Assembly: GCF_010729105.1 (NCBI RefSeq)
Contig: NZ_AP022573.1
Coordinates: 4,402,001-4,466,000 of the forward strand
Source: Mycobacterium saskatchewanense
Lineage (GTDB): Bacteria > Actinomycetota > Actinomycetes > Mycobacteriales > Mycobacteriaceae
DNA length: 64,000 nucleotides
Direction: 5' to 3'
Positions 21,451 through 31,513 of the stretch are shown one piece after another. Position 1 is the stretch's first letter. Each line of letters opens with the position of its first letter. The position numbers and the translations under genes were made by a program. The notes below the pieces were generated by a model. That model saw nothing but the letters and a program-made list of their open reading frames with translations. It made no database searches and was not told the origin of the DNA.

Positions 21451-22466
21451 AAGCAGGGGTCGTTGTCGTTGCCGGCCGGGATGCTGGCGTTCTGCGTGGA
21501 GAAGTGGCTGGTCACGCCGGAATCGGTCACCTGCACGCTGTCCGCGTGGATGCCCAGCGGGTAGTTCTTCGTCAGGTTCGAGGTGAAGTCGTCCAGCGTC
21601 GACTGCACCGACTCCTTCGGAAGGGTGAACCCGAGCGCGTTGAACGTGACGATCTGCAGCTCCAGACCGTTGCCCGACACCACCGGCTTGGCGGTGATGT
21701 TGTCGAGCATGCCCTTCAGCTCGATGGTGCCGTCAGCGGGATGGGTGGTCACCGAGTTCGTGACGAACGGCCCCAGCACCGGGATCGCGTTCTGCACCGA
21801 GTCCTTGATGCCATCCGTGGTCCAGGTGATGGTGGCGTCCAGCGAGCCGATCGTGCCCTTGGAGTTGGACGACGAGCCGATCCGGACGTCCCTGATGGTG
21901 AGGGCGAGCTTCATGCCCTTGGCGTCGCGGATGTTGTTCCCGGCCGTCGTCACCGAGATGTTGGTGTAGTGCTTCGTCGCCTGCTGCCACAGCATCAGCG
22001 GCGTCACCCCGAACGACGCGGTGGCCTGGTCCTTGACCTCGCAGGCCACGGCCTGGGCGACCTTACTGTCGGCGACGTGCCGAACGTACAGCTCGGCGCC
22101 GATGAGCCCGGCGATGACGAGCGCGGCGACGATGATGCAGACCAGCAGGATGGACAGCGGGTCGCGCAGGAAACGCCGCTTCTTCCTGGGCGGGGCTGGC
22201 TCGTCGCCGGGGGTCGGCAACTTCTCGGTCGGTCCCGCGGGCGGAATCGGCGGAGGCGGGTAGCCGGGACCCTGTGCGGGCGCGGTGTGGATCCGCTCGG
22301 TCTGGCCGGGAGCGGACAGCGGCGGCGTCTGGGCCGGGCCGCCGGTGTTGATGCGCTCGGTGGGCCGTTCAGTGGGCGGGCGGCCGAAGGGACCCTGGCT
22401 GCCGGGACGAGCCCAGGTCGACGGGCCCTCGTTAGCGGGGCCCTGGGGGCCCTGTGGGTTCGTCAC
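21438..22466 (-). CDS. LmeA-like DUF2993 membrane-anchored protein (Rv0479c-like)
   Basis: A 342-residue protein. Residues 1-95 are Pro/Gly rich and disordered, a single transmembrane segment follows (near 102-125, SILLVCIIVAALVIAGLI), and residues 130-342 form a DUF2993 domain facing the periplasm. DUF2993 proteins such as LmeA act in lipomannan metabolism or phospholipid binding; the specific role here is unknown. Its GTG start overlaps the stop of the nitrilase gene (GTGA), giving translational coupling. Confidence 0.85.
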   Translation of the reverse strand: MTNPQGPQGPANEGPSTWARPGSQGPFGRPPTERPTERINTGGPAQTPPLSAPGQTERIHTAPAQGPGYPPPPIPPAGPTEKLPTPGDEPAPPRKKRRFLRDPLSILLVCIIVAALVIAGLIGAELYVRHVADSKVAQAVACEVKDQATASFGVTPLMLWQQATKHYTNISVTTAGNNIRDAKGMKLALTIRDVRIGSSSNSKGTIGSLDATITWTTDGIKDSVQNAIPVLGPFVTNSVTTHPADGTIELKGMLDNITAKPVVSGNGLELQIVTFNALGFTLPKESVQSTLDDFTSNLTKNYPLGIHADSVQVTDSGVTSHFSTQNASIPAGNDNDPCFANL

Positions 22467-23293
22467 CCGACCGATTGTGCCCTATCGACCTGAGCAAAGT
22501 CTGAGTGGTTGCGGAGCACCGCGATGGCCTCGCGTGCCTCAGCCACCCGGGCGATGTCGACGTCGGCCACCACCAATTGCGGATGCGGGCCGGCCGACGC
22601 CAGGACTTCGCCGATCGGCGAAACGACCAGGCTGCCTCCCACGCCGGTAGGCGCGCCGGAGCTGCTCAACGCCTGGCCGGGGTCGGCTTGACCGGCGGCG
22701 GCGACGAAGCTCATCGAGTCCAGCGCGCGGGCCCGCGCCAGCAGCGTCCACTGGTCGAGTTTGCCAGGACCCGAACCCCACGACGCGCAGACGGCGATCA
22801 CCTGGGCGCCGCGCCGCGCCAGCTCGGTGTAGAGGGCGGGGAATCGGACGTCGTAGCAAACTGTCAGCCCGACCCGGACACCGTCGACCGTGATCACCAC
22901 CGGCTCGCGGCCCGGGGCGACGGTGCGCGACTCGCTGAATCCGAACGCGTCGTAGAGGTGGATCTTGTCGTAGTGCGCGTCCGGCTCGTTGGGCGCGCCC
23001 GGTCCGGCCGCGATCAGCGTGTTGGTCACGCGCCCGTCGCCTGACGGCGTGAACATGCCGGCGATCACGGTGACGCCCGCGTCGGCGGCGATCCGCCGCA
23101 CCCCGTCGGCCCACGGCCCGTCGACCGGCTCGGCGATCGGCAGCAGCGGGACGCCGAAGCGGCACATGGTCGCCTCGGGGAAAACCACCAGCCGCGCGCC
23201 CGCGTCCGCGGCCCGGCCGGCGTACTCGCGCACCAGCTCGAGGTTGGCGGCCGGGTCGGTGCCGCTGAGGATCTGCGCCAACGCGATTCGCAT
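22463..23293 (-). CDS. Carbon-nitrogen hydrolase (nitrilase superfamily; Rv0480c-like)
   Basis: A 276-residue amidohydrolase with the full Glu-Lys-Cys triad: Glu40 in FPEAT, Lys110 in YDKIHL and Cys146 in TVCYDVRFP. The branch resembles the Nit family, which acts on deaminated glutathione and similar omega-amides; the substrate here is unproven. ATG at 23293 follows a leaderless-type -10, and the long open frame upstream is only antisense of neighbouring genes. First gene of a two-gene unit with the LmeA-like protein. Confidence 0.9.
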   Translation of the reverse strand: MRIALAQILSGTDPAANLELVREYAGRAADAGARLVVFPEATMCRFGVPLLPIAEPVDGPWADGVRRIAADAGVTVIAGMFTPSGDGRVTNTLIAAGPGAPNEPDAHYDKIHLYDAFGFSESRTVAPGREPVVITVDGVRVGLTVCYDVRFPALYTELARRGAQVIAVCASWGSGPGKLDQWTLLARARALDSMSFVAAAGQADPGQALSSSGAPTGVGGSLVVSPIGEVLASAGPHPQLVVADVDIARVAEAREAIAVLRNHSDFAQVDRAQSVG

Positions 23294-23300
23294 GAGCGCC

Positions 23301-23306
23301 AGCTTA
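23301..23306 (-). promoter_or_regulatory. Leaderless-type -10 of the nitrilase gene
   Basis: Minus-strand TAAGCT, then 7 nt, then the ATG at 23293. Confidence 0.45.
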
Positions 23307-23328
23307 GGCGCGCCGACGATGCGTGGCG

Positions 23329-23853
23329 CTAAGCGTTGTTGGCGATCCAGTCGGCGGTGAACTGCTGTTCCCGGCTGACCAGGTCGGCCAGGTGGGTGCC
23401 GATCAGCCTCTCCACCTTGCCGCCGATGATCGGGACCCGCACCTGGACGGCGATCTGGAACGCCAGCCGGGAGCCGTCGGAGTCGGTGACCGGCGTCAGC
23501 TCCGCCGTGCCCGACACCTTGACCGGGGTGTCGACTATCGAGCCGGCGATCAAGGCCGTCGCCGCGCCGTCGACGACAGGCCCCCAGCTCTCCTGGCGTC
23601 GGACACAGAGGTCGCCGCGGTGCAATTGCTTGACGAGGGCGTGCAGATTGTGACTGCGCACCACCTGCAGCGTGACCACCTCGACGCTGCCGTCCTCGCC
23701 GTCCTCGCCGCCGACCCGCATCAGCTCCAGCTTCGCCTCGTCGACGGGGATATCGGCCAGCCTGGCCCGCCAGTAGTCCTCCTCGAGGAAGGCCCGGTGC
23801 ACTTCTTCGACGCTCTCGGAGTAGTCGGCCGACAAGTCGAATGAACGCGGCAT
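23329..23853 (-). CDS. DUF2505 protein (Rv0481c-like)
   Basis: A 174-residue protein of the DUF2505 family, a START/SRPBCC-like fold by family description. It begins MPRSFDLSADYSESVEEVHRAF, and the basic, proline-rich frame upstream of 23853 is excluded as antisense of murB. Divergent from murB over only 26 bp, with a -10 8 nt before the ATG. Function unknown. Confidence 0.8.
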   Translation of the reverse strand: MPRSFDLSADYSESVEEVHRAFLEEDYWRARLADIPVDEAKLELMRVGGEDGEDGSVEVVTLQVVRSHNLHALVKQLHRGDLCVRRQESWGPVVDGAATALIAGSIVDTPVKVSGTAELTPVTDSDGSRLAFQIAVQVRVPIIGGKVERLIGTHLADLVSREQQFTADWIANNA

Positions 23854-23861
23854 AGCTGGCC

Positions 23862-23871
23862 AGGCTACCGT
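23862..23871. promoter_or_regulatory. Overlapping divergent -10 elements for murB and the DUF2505 gene
   Basis: On the plus strand TACCGT (23866-23871) lies 8 nt before the murB ATG. On the minus strand TAGCCT (23862-23867) lies 8 nt before the DUF2505 ATG. The two hexamers share 2 bp, so the polymerases would compete for the site. Confidence 0.5.
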
Positions 23872-23879
23872 TACGGGCC

Positions 23880-24986
23880 ATGAAAGGGAGCGGTGTCGGT
23901 TCGCTCTTCGCCGGTGCGGAGGTCTCCGAGGCGGCACCCCTGGCCCCGTTGACGACGCTGCGCATCGGGCCGATCGCCCGGCGCCTGATCACCTGCACGA
24001 GCACCGAGCAGGTGGTCGCCGTCGTGCGCGAACTCGACACCGAACGAGCCTCCGCGGCCCATCCGGTGCTGGTGTTCGCCGGCGGCTCCAACCTGGTGAT
24101 CGCCGACACCCTCACCGACCTGACCGCGGTGCGGTTGGCCAACGACCGCATCACCGTCGACGGCAACCTGGTGCGCGCCGAGGCGGGCGCGGTCTGGGAC
24201 GACGTGGTGGTCGCGGCCATCGAACGGCGCCTGGGCGGGCTGGAATGCCTGTCGGGCATCCCCGGCTCGGCCGGGGCGACGCCGGTGCAGAACGTCGGCG
24301 CCTACGGGGCGGAGGTCTCCGACACCATCACGCGGGTGCGGCTGCTCGACCGGGCGCGCGGCGAGGTGCGCTGGGTGCCCGGCGACGAACTGCGCTTCGG
24401 TTACCGGACCAGCGCTCTGAAGCGGGCCGGTCCCGAAGTTCCGTGGGTGGTGCTGGAAGTGGAGTTCGCGCTCGACGGGTCGGGCCTCAGCGCGCCGTTG
24501 CGCTACGGCGAACTCACGGGGGCGCTGGGCGTCGCGCTTGGTGGGCGCGCCGACCCCGGCGCGGTCCGGGAGGCGGTGATGCGCTTGCGCGCCCGCAAGG
24601 GAATGGTGCTCGACGCGGCCGACCACGACACCTGGAGCGTGGGCTCCTTCTTCACCAACCCCGTGGTGTCGGCGGAAGCCTACGAGCGGTTGGCCGGCGC
24701 AGTCGAGGGTCCCGTGCCGCACTACCCGGCGCCGGATGGCGTAAAGCTGGCCGCCGGCTGGCTGGTGGAGCGGGCGGGCTTCGGGAGGGGCTACCCGGAC
24801 CCGGCGCCCGGCGGACCCGAAGCGCGCTGCCGGTTGTCCACCAAACACGCGCTGGCGCTGACCAATCGCGGCGGCGCCGGGACCGCCGACGTGATCGAAC
24901 TGGCGCGCACCGTGCGCGACGGCGTCCGTGATGTGTTTGCTATCACACTGGAACCGGAACCTGTCCTGCTCGGCTGCACCCTGTAG
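23880..24986 (+). CDS. murB: UDP-N-acetylenolpyruvoylglucosamine reductase
   Basis: A 368-residue FAD enzyme that reduces UDP-GlcNAc-enolpyruvate to UDP-MurNAc in peptidoglycan synthesis. The FAD-binding segments GGSNLVIAD and [17 protein letters not shown] are intact, YRTS supplies the conserved Arg, and Ser256 in SVGSFFTNP is the proton donor. Length equals the mycobacterial family. The ATG at 23880 is 8 nt after a -10, suggesting a leaderless transcript. Confidence 0.95.
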   Translation: MKGSGVGSLFAGAEVSEAAPLAPLTTLRIGPIARRLITCTSTEQVVAVVRELDTERASAAHPVLVFAGGSNLVIADTLTDLTAVRLANDRITVDGNLVRAEAGAVWDDVVVAAIERRLGGLECLSGIPGSAGATPVQNVGAYGAEVSDTITRVRLLDRARGEVRWVPGDELRFGYRTSALKRAGPEVPWVVLEVEFALDGSGLSAPLRYGELTGALGVALGGRADPGAVREAVMRLRARKGMVLDAADHDTWSVGSFFTNPVVSAEAYERLAGAVEGPVPHYPAPDGVKLAAGWLVERAGFGRGYPDPAPGGPEARCRLSTKHALALTNRGGAGTADVIELARTVRDGVRDVFAITLEPEPVLLGCTL

Positions 24987-25052
24987 CCCGGATTTCCGCA
25001 AACCGCGGTCCGACCTCGAATTGTCGCGGCGGGGTGGGTCGCCATCTCCCGG

Positions 25053-25058
25053 TATCTT
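25053..25058 (+). promoter_or_regulatory. Leaderless-type -10 of lprQ
   Basis: TATCTT, then 8 nt, then the GTG at 25067. This decides between that GTG and the upstream in-frame start at 25034. Confidence 0.45.
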
Positions 25059-25066
25059 TGGATGTC

Positions 25067-26416
25067 GTGAGTACGTCCAGCGCCCCACCGCCGATGAACC
25101 GGCGCATGGCTTTGACGGCTCTGGGTCTGGGTGTGCTGGCTCCCAGCGTGCTGGCCGGCTGCGCCGGCACCGTGGCCAAGCACGCGGAAAAGAAAGAGCC
25201 GCCGGCGGCCAGCCTCAAGTACCAGCCGGCCGATGCCAGCGAGAACGTCGTGCCGATCGCGCCGGTCAGCGTCGAAGTCCACGACGGCTGGTTCCAGCGC
25301 GTCGCGCTGACCAATTCGTCGGGCAAGGCCGTGGCCGGAACGCTCAACCAGGATCGGACCGTCTTCACGACGACCGAGCCGCTGGGCTACGACGCGACCT
25401 ACACCTGGAGCGGGTCGGCCGTCGGGCACAACGGGAAGGCGATCCCGGTCGCGGGCAAGTTCACCACCGTGTCCCCGAACAAGAAGATCAGCGGGGCCTT
25501 CCAGTTGGCCGACGGACAGACCGTCGGGGTCGCGGCACCCATCATCATCCAGTTCGACGCGCCGATCAGCGACAAGGCCGCGGTGGAGAAGGCGCTGACC
25601 GTCACCACGAATCCGCCGGTCGAGGGCAGCTGGGCGTGGCTGCCCGACGAGCGGCAGGGCTCGCGGGTGCACTACCGCACCCGCGAGTACTACCCCGCGG
25701 GCACCACCGTCAACGTCGACGCCAAGCTCTACGGCGTGCCGTTCGGTGACGGCGCGTACGGCGCCGACGACATCTCGTTGAACATCAACATCGGCCGGCG
25801 GCAGGTGGTCAAGGCCGAGGTCTCGTCGCACCGCATCCAGGTCGTCACCGACGAGGGCGTGATCATGGACTTCCCGTGCAGCTACGGGGAGGCAGACAAG
25901 GCGCGCAACGTCACCCGCAACGGCATCCACGTCGTCACCGAGAAGTACGCCGACTTCTATATGTCCAACCCGGCCGCCGGCTACACCAACGCCCACGAAC
26001 GCTGGGCGGTGCGGATCTCCAACAATGGGGAGTTCATCCACGCGAACCCGTCGAGCGCCGGCGCGCAGGGCAACAGCAACGTCACCAACGGCTGCATCAA
26101 CCTGTCGACCGGCGACGCCGAGCAGTACTACCACACGGCCATGTACGGCGACCCCGTCGAGGTGACGGGCAGCACAATCCAGCTGTCCTACTCCGACGGC
26201 GACATCTGGGACTGGGCCGTGGACTGGGACACCTGGGTGGCGATGTCGGCGCTGCCGCCCCCGACGGCGCGGCCGCCGTCGACGCAAATCCCGGTCACCG
26301 CGCCGGTCACCCCGTCGACGGCCCCCAGCTTGTCGGGCACGCCCACGACGACGACCACCTCGCCAACCTCGACCTCGCCGACGTCGACGTCCCCTAGTTC
26401 GGGCCCCGGCGGTTGA
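25067..26416 (+). CDS. lprQ: L,D-transpeptidase lipoprotein (LprQ/LdtMt5-like)
   Basis: A 449-residue lipoprotein. The lipobox LAGC places the lipidated cysteine at residue 32 after a twin-basic start (NRRMALTAL). Ig-like domains follow, then a YkuD catalytic domain with His325 in FIHANP and the nucleophile Cys343 in TNGCINLS. It would form 3-3 cross-links in peptidoglycan at the outer membrane face. The C-terminal 60 residues are Pro/Thr/Ser rich. The 3' end overlaps the convergent SDR gene by 23 bp. Confidence 0.92.
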   Translation: MSTSSAPPPMNRRMALTALGLGVLAPSVLAGCAGTVAKHAEKKEPPAASLKYQPADASENVVPIAPVSVEVHDGWFQRVALTNSSGKAVAGTLNQDRTVFTTTEPLGYDATYTWSGSAVGHNGKAIPVAGKFTTVSPNKKISGAFQLADGQTVGVAAPIIIQFDAPISDKAAVEKALTVTTNPPVEGSWAWLPDERQGSRVHYRTREYYPAGTTVNVDAKLYGVPFGDGAYGADDISLNINIGRRQVVKAEVSSHRIQVVTDEGVIMDFPCSYGEADKARNVTRNGIHVVTEKYADFYMSNPAAGYTNAHERWAVRISNNGEFIHANPSSAGAQGNSNVTNGCINLSTGDAEQYYHTAMYGDPVEVTGSTIQLSYSDGDIWDWAVDWDTWVAMSALPPPTARPPSTQIPVTAPVTPSTAPSLSGTPTTTTTSPTSTSPTSTSPSSGPGG

Positions 26417-27149
26417 ACCGGGTCGCGCTGGCCTGATCGCGCGGCCGGATGACGACCAGGTCGAGATTCACGTGCGGCGGCCGCGAGGCCACGAACCCGA
26501 TCACCTCCGCGACGTCGGCGGCCACGAGCGGCGCGATGCCGGAATAGACGGCGTCCGCCCGCTGCTCGTCCCCGTCGAAGCGCACCAGTGAGAACTCGGT
26601 CTCGACCGCTCCCGGTGCGATCTCGGTGAGCCGCACCGGCTTTCCCAACAGCTCGCCGCGCAGCGTGCGGTGCAGCGCTCCCTGGGCGTGCTTGGCCGCC
26701 GTGTAACCGGCCCCGCCGTCGTAAACCTCAAGCGCCGCAACGGAAGTGACGGTGACGATCAGGCCGTCGCCGGACTCGACCAGCTTGGGCAGCAGCGCGC
26801 GCGTGACGCGCAGGGTGCCCATCACGTTGGTCTCCCACATCCACCGCCAGTGCTCGAGGTCGGCGTCGGCGACGGCCGCCAGCCCCCGGGCGCCGCCGGC
26901 GTTGTTGACCAGCACGTCGACCCGGCTCACCTGGTCGCCCAGTGCTCGCACGGCCGCGTCGTCTGTGACGTCGGCCACAATCGCGGTGCCCCCGATCTCG
27001 TCGGCCAGGGCGTTCACCCGGTCCGCCCGTCGCGCCACTGCGACCACGTGAAAACCCTGCGCCGCAAGGGTTTTCGCGGTCGCCGCGCCGATTCCGGAGC
27101 TGGCCCCCGTGACCACCGCTGTCCGTTGAGTTCCGCCGGTTGCAGTCAT
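26394..27149 (-). CDS. Short-chain dehydrogenase/reductase (Rv0484c-like)
   Basis: A 251-residue classical [14 protein letters not shown] binds the cofactor, NNAGG and the Ser before Tyr-x-x-x-Lys (YTAAK) complete the active site, and PGAVETEF follows. The substrate is unknown. The ATG at 27149 follows a leaderless-type -10. The last 23 bp overlap the end of lprQ on the other strand. Confidence 0.9.
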   Translation of the reverse strand: MTATGGTQRTAVVTGASSGIGAATAKTLAAQGFHVVAVARRADRVNALADEIGGTAIVADVTDDAAVRALGDQVSRVDVLVNNAGGARGLAAVADADLEHWRWMWETNVMGTLRVTRALLPKLVESGDGLIVTVTSVAALEVYDGGAGYTAAKHAQGALHRTLRGELLGKPVRLTEIAPGAVETEFSLVRFDGDEQRADAVYSGIAPLVAADVAEVIGFVASRPPHVNLDLVVIRPRDQASATRFNRRGPN

Positions 27150-27156
27150 CGGTCCA

Positions 27157-27162
27157 ACTCTA
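27157..27162 (-). promoter_or_regulatory. Leaderless-type -10 of the SDR gene
   Basis: Minus-strand TAGAGT, then 7 nt, then the ATG at 27149. Confidence 0.45.
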
Positions 27163-27326
27163 ATGAACGTGCTAAATTCTCGGTGTGCTCCACAGCGCCC
27201 TGTTCAACAACACCGCCGCGTGTCTTTGCGCGGCGAGTGCGTGTTGTTGCCGCGCACTTTGCCGCTCCTGACCCCTATCAGGCGTGGCCGAGGACCGGCC
27301 ATTGGAACACAAGACAAAGGACGCTC

Positions 27327-28634
27327 GTGCGCTCGACTACCCTCACCCATACCCATTCCCCCGGCCGTAACGGCCAGCGGCGTCAGCACCGCCTGATCCT
27401 GCCGCCGGCACTGTACATCCCCGACTCGGCCGCGGCGGCGGTCTTCCGTGCCGTCCGGCTGCGCGGCCCCGTTGGCCGCGACGTCATCGCCGGCGTCACC
27501 TCGCTGAGCATCGCGACGGTGAACCGCCAGGTCATCGCCCTACTCGACGCCGGCCTGCTCCGCGAACGCGCCGACCTGGCCGTGTCCGGCGCCATCGGCC
27601 GCCCGCGTGTGCCGGTGGAGATCAACCACGAACCGTTCGTGACGCTCGGGATCCACATCGGCGCGCGAACCACCAGCATCGTGGCCACCGACCTGTTCGG
27701 CCGCACTCTGGACACCGTCGAGACCCCGACCCCCCTGAATCCGGCGGGCGCGGCGCTGGCGTCGCTGGCCGAGAGCGCCTCCCGGTACCTCAGGCGCTGG
27801 CATCGGCGCCGCCCGCTATGGGTCGGGGTGGCGATCGGTGGCACCGTCGACGGCGTCACCGGCCACGTCGACCACCCGCGGCTGGGCTGGCGGCAGGCAC
27901 CGGTCGGCCAGGTGCTGGCAGACGCGCTGGGCCTGCCGGTGTCGGTCGCCTCCCACGTGGACGCCATGGCCGGCGCGGAATTGTTGCTGGGCATGCGGCG
28001 GTTCGCCCCGAGCTCACCCACCAGCCTGTACGTGTACGCCCGTGAGACCGTCGGCTACGCGCTGGTGATCGGCGGCCGCGTGCACTGCCCGGCCAGCGGC
28101 CCCGGGACGATCGCGGCCCTGCCGGCCCGCTCCGAACTTCTCGGTGGCACAGGCGAGTTGGAGTCGACGGTGAGCGACGAGGCGGTGCTGGCCGCCGCGC
28201 GACGCCTGCGGCTACTGCCGGCCGCGCCCGTCGGCCGCGTCAGTGGGCCGGCCGCCGCGATCACCGATCTGGTCCGGGTCGCCCGGGCGGGCAACCAGCA
28301 GGCCAAGGATTTGCTGGCCGAGCGGGCGCGGGTGCTCGGCGAGGCGGTCGCGCTGCTGCGCGACATGCTCAATCCCGACGAGCTCGTCGTCGGCGGCCAG
28401 GCCTTCACGGAGTACCCGGAAGCGATGGAACACGTCGAGGCGGCGTTCGCCGCGCGCTCGGTGCTGCCGCCGCGTGACATCCGGGTGACGGTGTTCGGCA
28501 ATCGGGTGCAGGAGGCTGGGGCCGGGACGGTGTCGCTGGGCGGACTGTACGCCGATCCACTCGGTGCGATGCGGCGCGCCGGGGTCCTGAACGCGCGGCT
28601 GCGCGAGGTCGCGGCGGACGAGTCGTCCGCCTAG
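27327..28634 (+). CDS. ROK family regulator (NagC/Mlc-like; Rv0485-like)
   Basis: A 435-residue ROK protein with an N-terminal winged helix (residues about 40-90, GRDVIAGVTSLSIATVNRQV) and a sugar-kinase-like fold after it. The glycine-rich ATP motif of ROK kinases is degenerate, in line with a regulator. The M. tuberculosis counterpart has been linked to PE/PPE gene control. GTG at 27327 has AAAGGA 6 nt upstream; the frame upstream of it lies antisense to the SDR gene. The 177-bp divergent spacer shows no other gene. Confidence 0.88.
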   Translation: MRSTTLTHTHSPGRNGQRRQHRLILPPALYIPDSAAAAVFRAVRLRGPVGRDVIAGVTSLSIATVNRQVIALLDAGLLRERADLAVSGAIGRPRVPVEINHEPFVTLGIHIGARTTSIVATDLFGRTLDTVETPTPLNPAGAALASLAESASRYLRRWHRRRPLWVGVAIGGTVDGVTGHVDHPRLGWRQAPVGQVLADALGLPVSVASHVDAMAGAELLLGMRRFAPSSPTSLYVYARETVGYALVIGGRVHCPASGPGTIAALPARSELLGGTGELESTVSDEAVLAAARRLRLLPAAPVGRVSGPAAAITDLVRVARAGNQQAKDLLAERARVLGEAVALLRDMLNPDELVVGGQAFTEYPEAMEHVEAAFAARSVLPPRDIRVTVFGNRVQEAGAGTVSLGGLYADPLGAMRRAGVLNARLREVAADESSA

Positions 28635-28692
28635 CGCGAGCGACCGGCCGCGCCCTTGGGCTTGCCGGAGTGGCGTCCTGTAAAGATGAGGT

Positions 28693-30033
28693 GTGCGGCA
28701 CGATGAGGTCCTCCGGCGGGCAGACCCGCGCCGGGTAGCGGTGCTGGCGGTGCACACGTCGCCCCTGGCCCAGCCGGGCACCGGCGACGCCGGCGGCATG
28801 AACGTCTACGTGCTGCAGACGGCGCTGCATCTGGCCCGGCGGGGCATCGAGGTCGAGATCTTCACCCGGGCCACCGCGTCGGCGGACCCCCCGGTGCAGC
28901 GGGTGGCGCCGGGCGTGCTGGTGCGCAACGTGGTGGCAGGGCCGTTCGAGGGCCTGGACAAGTACGACCTGCCCACCCAGTTGTGTGCGTTCACGGCCGG
29001 AGTGCTGCGCGCGGAGGCGTCGCACGAGCCGGGCTATTACGACATCGTGCACTCCCACTATTGGCTGTCCGGCCAGGTCGGATGGCTGGCCCGCGACCGG
29101 TGGGCCGTGCCGCTGGTGCACACCGCCCACACGCTGGCGGCGGTCAAGAACGCGGCGCTGGCCGAGGGCGACGCGCCCGAGCCGCCGTTGCGCACGGTGG
29201 GCGAGCAGCAGGTGGTCGACGAGGCGGACCGGCTGATCGTCAACACCGAGGACGAAGCGAGGCAATTGATCTCGATCCATCGCGCCGACCCGGCCCGGAT
29301 CGACGTGGTGCACCCGGGAGTGGACCTGGCCGTGTTCCGCCCGGGCGACCGGGCGGCGGCCCGGGCCGCGCTGGGCATCGCGCCCGACGAGGCCGTGGTG
29401 GCGTTCGTCGGGCGCATCCAGCCGCTGAAGGCGCCCGACATCGTGTTGCGGGCCGCGGCGAAGCTGCCCGGGGTGCGGGTCGTCGTCGCCGGCGGCCCGT
29501 CGGGCAGCGGCCTGGCCTCCCCCGGCGGGCTGGTCCGGCTGGCCGACGAACTCGGCATCACCGACCGCGTGACATTTCTGCCGCCACAGTCCCGTCCGGA
29601 CCTGGCGACCCTGTTCCGGGCCGCGGATCTGGTTGCCGTGCCGAGCTATTCGGAGTCGTTCGGCTTGGTGGCGGTGGAGGCGCAGGCGTGCGGTACGCCG
29701 GTGGTGGCGGCCGCGGTGGGCGGCCTGCCGGTGGCGGTGCGCGACGGGATCACCGGCACATTGGTGCCGGGGCACGACGTCGATCGGTGGGCCGCCGCCC
29801 TGGACCGGCTGCTGCGGCTCGATTCGACGGAGGCCGGCGAGCTGGGCCGCGCGGCGGCCGCGCACGCGGCCACGTTCTCCTGGGACAACACCACCGACGC
29901 CTTGCTGGCCAGCTATCGCCGCGCGATCGGGGACTTCCCGGGCGAGCGGCAGCGCCGCGTCGGCGTCAAACCGGACCGGGCAGCCATGCGCAAGCCGCGC
30001 CGCTGGGCGTCGCGCCGCGGGGTCGGCGCATGA
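28693..30033 (+). CDS. mshA: D-inositol-3-phosphate glycosyltransferase (mycothiol synthesis)
   Basis: A 446-residue GT4 glycosyltransferase that joins UDP-GlcNAc and inositol 3-phosphate, the first step of mycothiol synthesis. GGMNVYV lies in the acceptor loop, [11 protein letters not shown] and the E-x7-E motif ESFGLVAVE of the donor site are present. It is about 34 residues shorter at the N terminus than M. tuberculosis MshA as annotated; GTG at 28693 is the best available start. Its TGA overlaps the ATG of the next gene. Confidence 0.93.
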   Translation: MRHDEVLRRADPRRVAVLAVHTSPLAQPGTGDAGGMNVYVLQTALHLARRGIEVEIFTRATASADPPVQRVAPGVLVRNVVAGPFEGLDKYDLPTQLCAFTAGVLRAEASHEPGYYDIVHSHYWLSGQVGWLARDRWAVPLVHTAHTLAAVKNAALAEGDAPEPPLRTVGEQQVVDEADRLIVNTEDEARQLISIHRADPARIDVVHPGVDLAVFRPGDRAAARAALGIAPDEAVVAFVGRIQPLKAPDIVLRAAAKLPGVRVVVAGGPSGSGLASPGGLVRLADELGITDRVTFLPPQSRPDLATLFRAADLVAVPSYSESFGLVAVEAQACGTPVVAAAVGGLPVAVRDGITGTLVPGHDVDRWAAALDRLLRLDSTEAGELGRAAAAHAATFSWDNTTDALLASYRRAIGDFPGERQRRVGVKPDRAAMRKPRRWASRRGVGA

Positions 30034-30602
30034 CGCATTCCACCGAGTCGGTGCAGCGCGTCATCGTCGACGCGCTGGACGCCAGCGGGTTGACCTATTC
30101 GGACTTCGCCGGCGCGCACGGCGGGGGGCCGGGCCTGGTCGTCGAGTTGCCCGGCGAGCGCAAGCTCAAGACCAACACGATCCTGAGCATCGGCGAGCAC
30201 TCGGTGCGCGTCGAGGCGTTCGTGTGCCGCAAGCCCGACGAGAACCACGAGGGCGTCTACCGGTTCCTGCTCAAGCGCAACCGGCGGCTCTACGGGGTGG
30301 CCTACACGCTGGACAACGTCGGCGACATCTACCTGGTCGGCCACATGTCGCTGGCGTCGGTGGACGCCGAGGAGATCGACCGGGTGCTCGGCCAAGTCCT
30401 CGAGGCGGTGGATTCCGACTTCAACACGTTGCTGGAGTTGGGCTTTCGCTCGTCGATCCAGAAAGAGTGGGAGTGGCGGGTGTCGCGCGGTGAGTCGCTG
30501 AAGAACCTGCAGGCGTTCGCCCATCTGCGCCCGACGACGATGCAGGCCGCTCAGCGGCCTGAGGAGGAGTCGGGCAATCTGATTGACGAAGACGGCGAAT
30601 AA
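30030..30602 (+). CDS. YbjN-family protein (Rv0487-like)
   Basis: A 190-residue protein of the YbjN/type III secretion chaperone-like fold, with the conserved stretch around [19 protein letters not shown]. It is coupled to mshA by an ATGA overlap. Family members are not biochemically defined. Acidic C-terminal tail. A TAAGCT over its stop codon may act as -10 for gpm1. Confidence 0.82.
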   Translation: MTHSTESVQRVIVDALDASGLTYSDFAGAHGGGPGLVVELPGERKLKTNTILSIGEHSVRVEAFVCRKPDENHEGVYRFLLKRNRRLYGVAYTLDNVGDIYLVGHMSLASVDAEEIDRVLGQVLEAVDSDFNTLLELGFRSSIQKEWEWRVSRGESLKNLQAFAHLRPTTMQAAQRPEEESGNLIDEDGE

Positions 30603-30612
30603 GCTAGCGGGC

Positions 30613-31362
30613 ATGGGAGAAACTGCCACGCTGGTGCTGCTCCGCCACGGCGAGAGCGACTGGAACGCCCTCAACCTGTTCACCGGTTGGGTGGACGTCG
30701 GGCTGACCGAAAAGGGCCGCGCCGAAGCGGTGCGCAGCGGGGAGCTGCTGGCCGAGCAGGGCCTGATGCCCGACGTGCTGTACACCTCGCTGCTGCGACG
30801 CGCCATCACCACCGCCCACCTGGCGCTGGACGCCGCCGACCGGCTGTGGATCCCGGTGCGGCGCAGCTGGCGGCTCAACGAACGCCACTACGGCGCGCTG
30901 CAGGGCCTGAACAAGGCCGAGACCAAGGAACGCTACGGCGAGGAGCAGTTCATGGCCTGGCGGCGCAGCTACGACACGCCGCCACCCCCGATCGAGAAGG
31001 GCAGCGAGTTCAGCCAGGACACCGATCCCCGGTACGTCGACATCGGCGGCGGTCCGCTGACCGAATGCCTGGCGGACGTGGTGGCCCGCTTCCTGCCGTA
31101 CTACACCGACGTCATCGTGCCGGATCTGCGGTTCGGCAAGACCGTGCTGATCGTCGCGCACGGCAACTCGCTGCGCGCCCTGGTCAAGCACCTCGACCGG
31201 ATGTCCGACGACGACGTCGTCGGGCTGAACATCCCGACGGGGATCCCGCTGCGCTACGACCTCGACGCCGAGCTGCGGCCAGTCGTGCCGGGCGGTACCT
31301 ATCTGGACCCGGAAGCGGCCGCCGCGGGCGCCGCGGCGGTTGCCAGCCAGGGGCGGGCCTGA
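30613..31362 (+). CDS. gpm1: 2,3-bisphosphoglycerate-dependent phosphoglycerate mutase
   Basis: A 249-residue dPGM of glycolysis and gluconeogenesis. The phosphohistidine is in [10 protein letters not shown] (His12), the second His is in [10 protein letters not shown], and [15 protein letters not shown] is the substrate loop. The start MGETATL is chosen over one at 30583, which would overlap the preceding gene. The lysE-type gene found here in M. tuberculosis is not seen. Followed by senX3 after 151 bp. Confidence 0.95.
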   Translation: MGETATLVLLRHGESDWNALNLFTGWVDVGLTEKGRAEAVRSGELLAEQGLMPDVLYTSLLRRAITTAHLALDAADRLWIPVRRSWRLNERHYGALQGLNKAETKERYGEEQFMAWRRSYDTPPPPIEKGSEFSQDTDPRYVDIGGGPLTECLADVVARFLPYYTDVIVPDLRFGKTVLIVAHGNSLRALVKHLDRMSDDDVVGLNIPTGIPLRYDLDAELRPVVPGGTYLDPEAAAAGAAAVASQGRA

Positions 31363-31513
31363 GCCGGTCGTCGCCGTCGATCGTGTCCAAAAGGCATCTT
31401 TGCCAAACTTCGCGTAAACGAGAGCGGAACACCTGTGGCGCAAAATGTGACTTGTCCGATTTTGGCCTCGCTCCGCTAGGGCGGTGTTCAGGAAGATTTG
31501 TAGGATTTTCCAT

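Noticed and set aside
31363-31513. RegX3 box in the senX3 upstream spacer
   Set aside because: A GTTCA element is present (in GGTGTTCAGG) but no second, properly spaced repeat could be found by eye.
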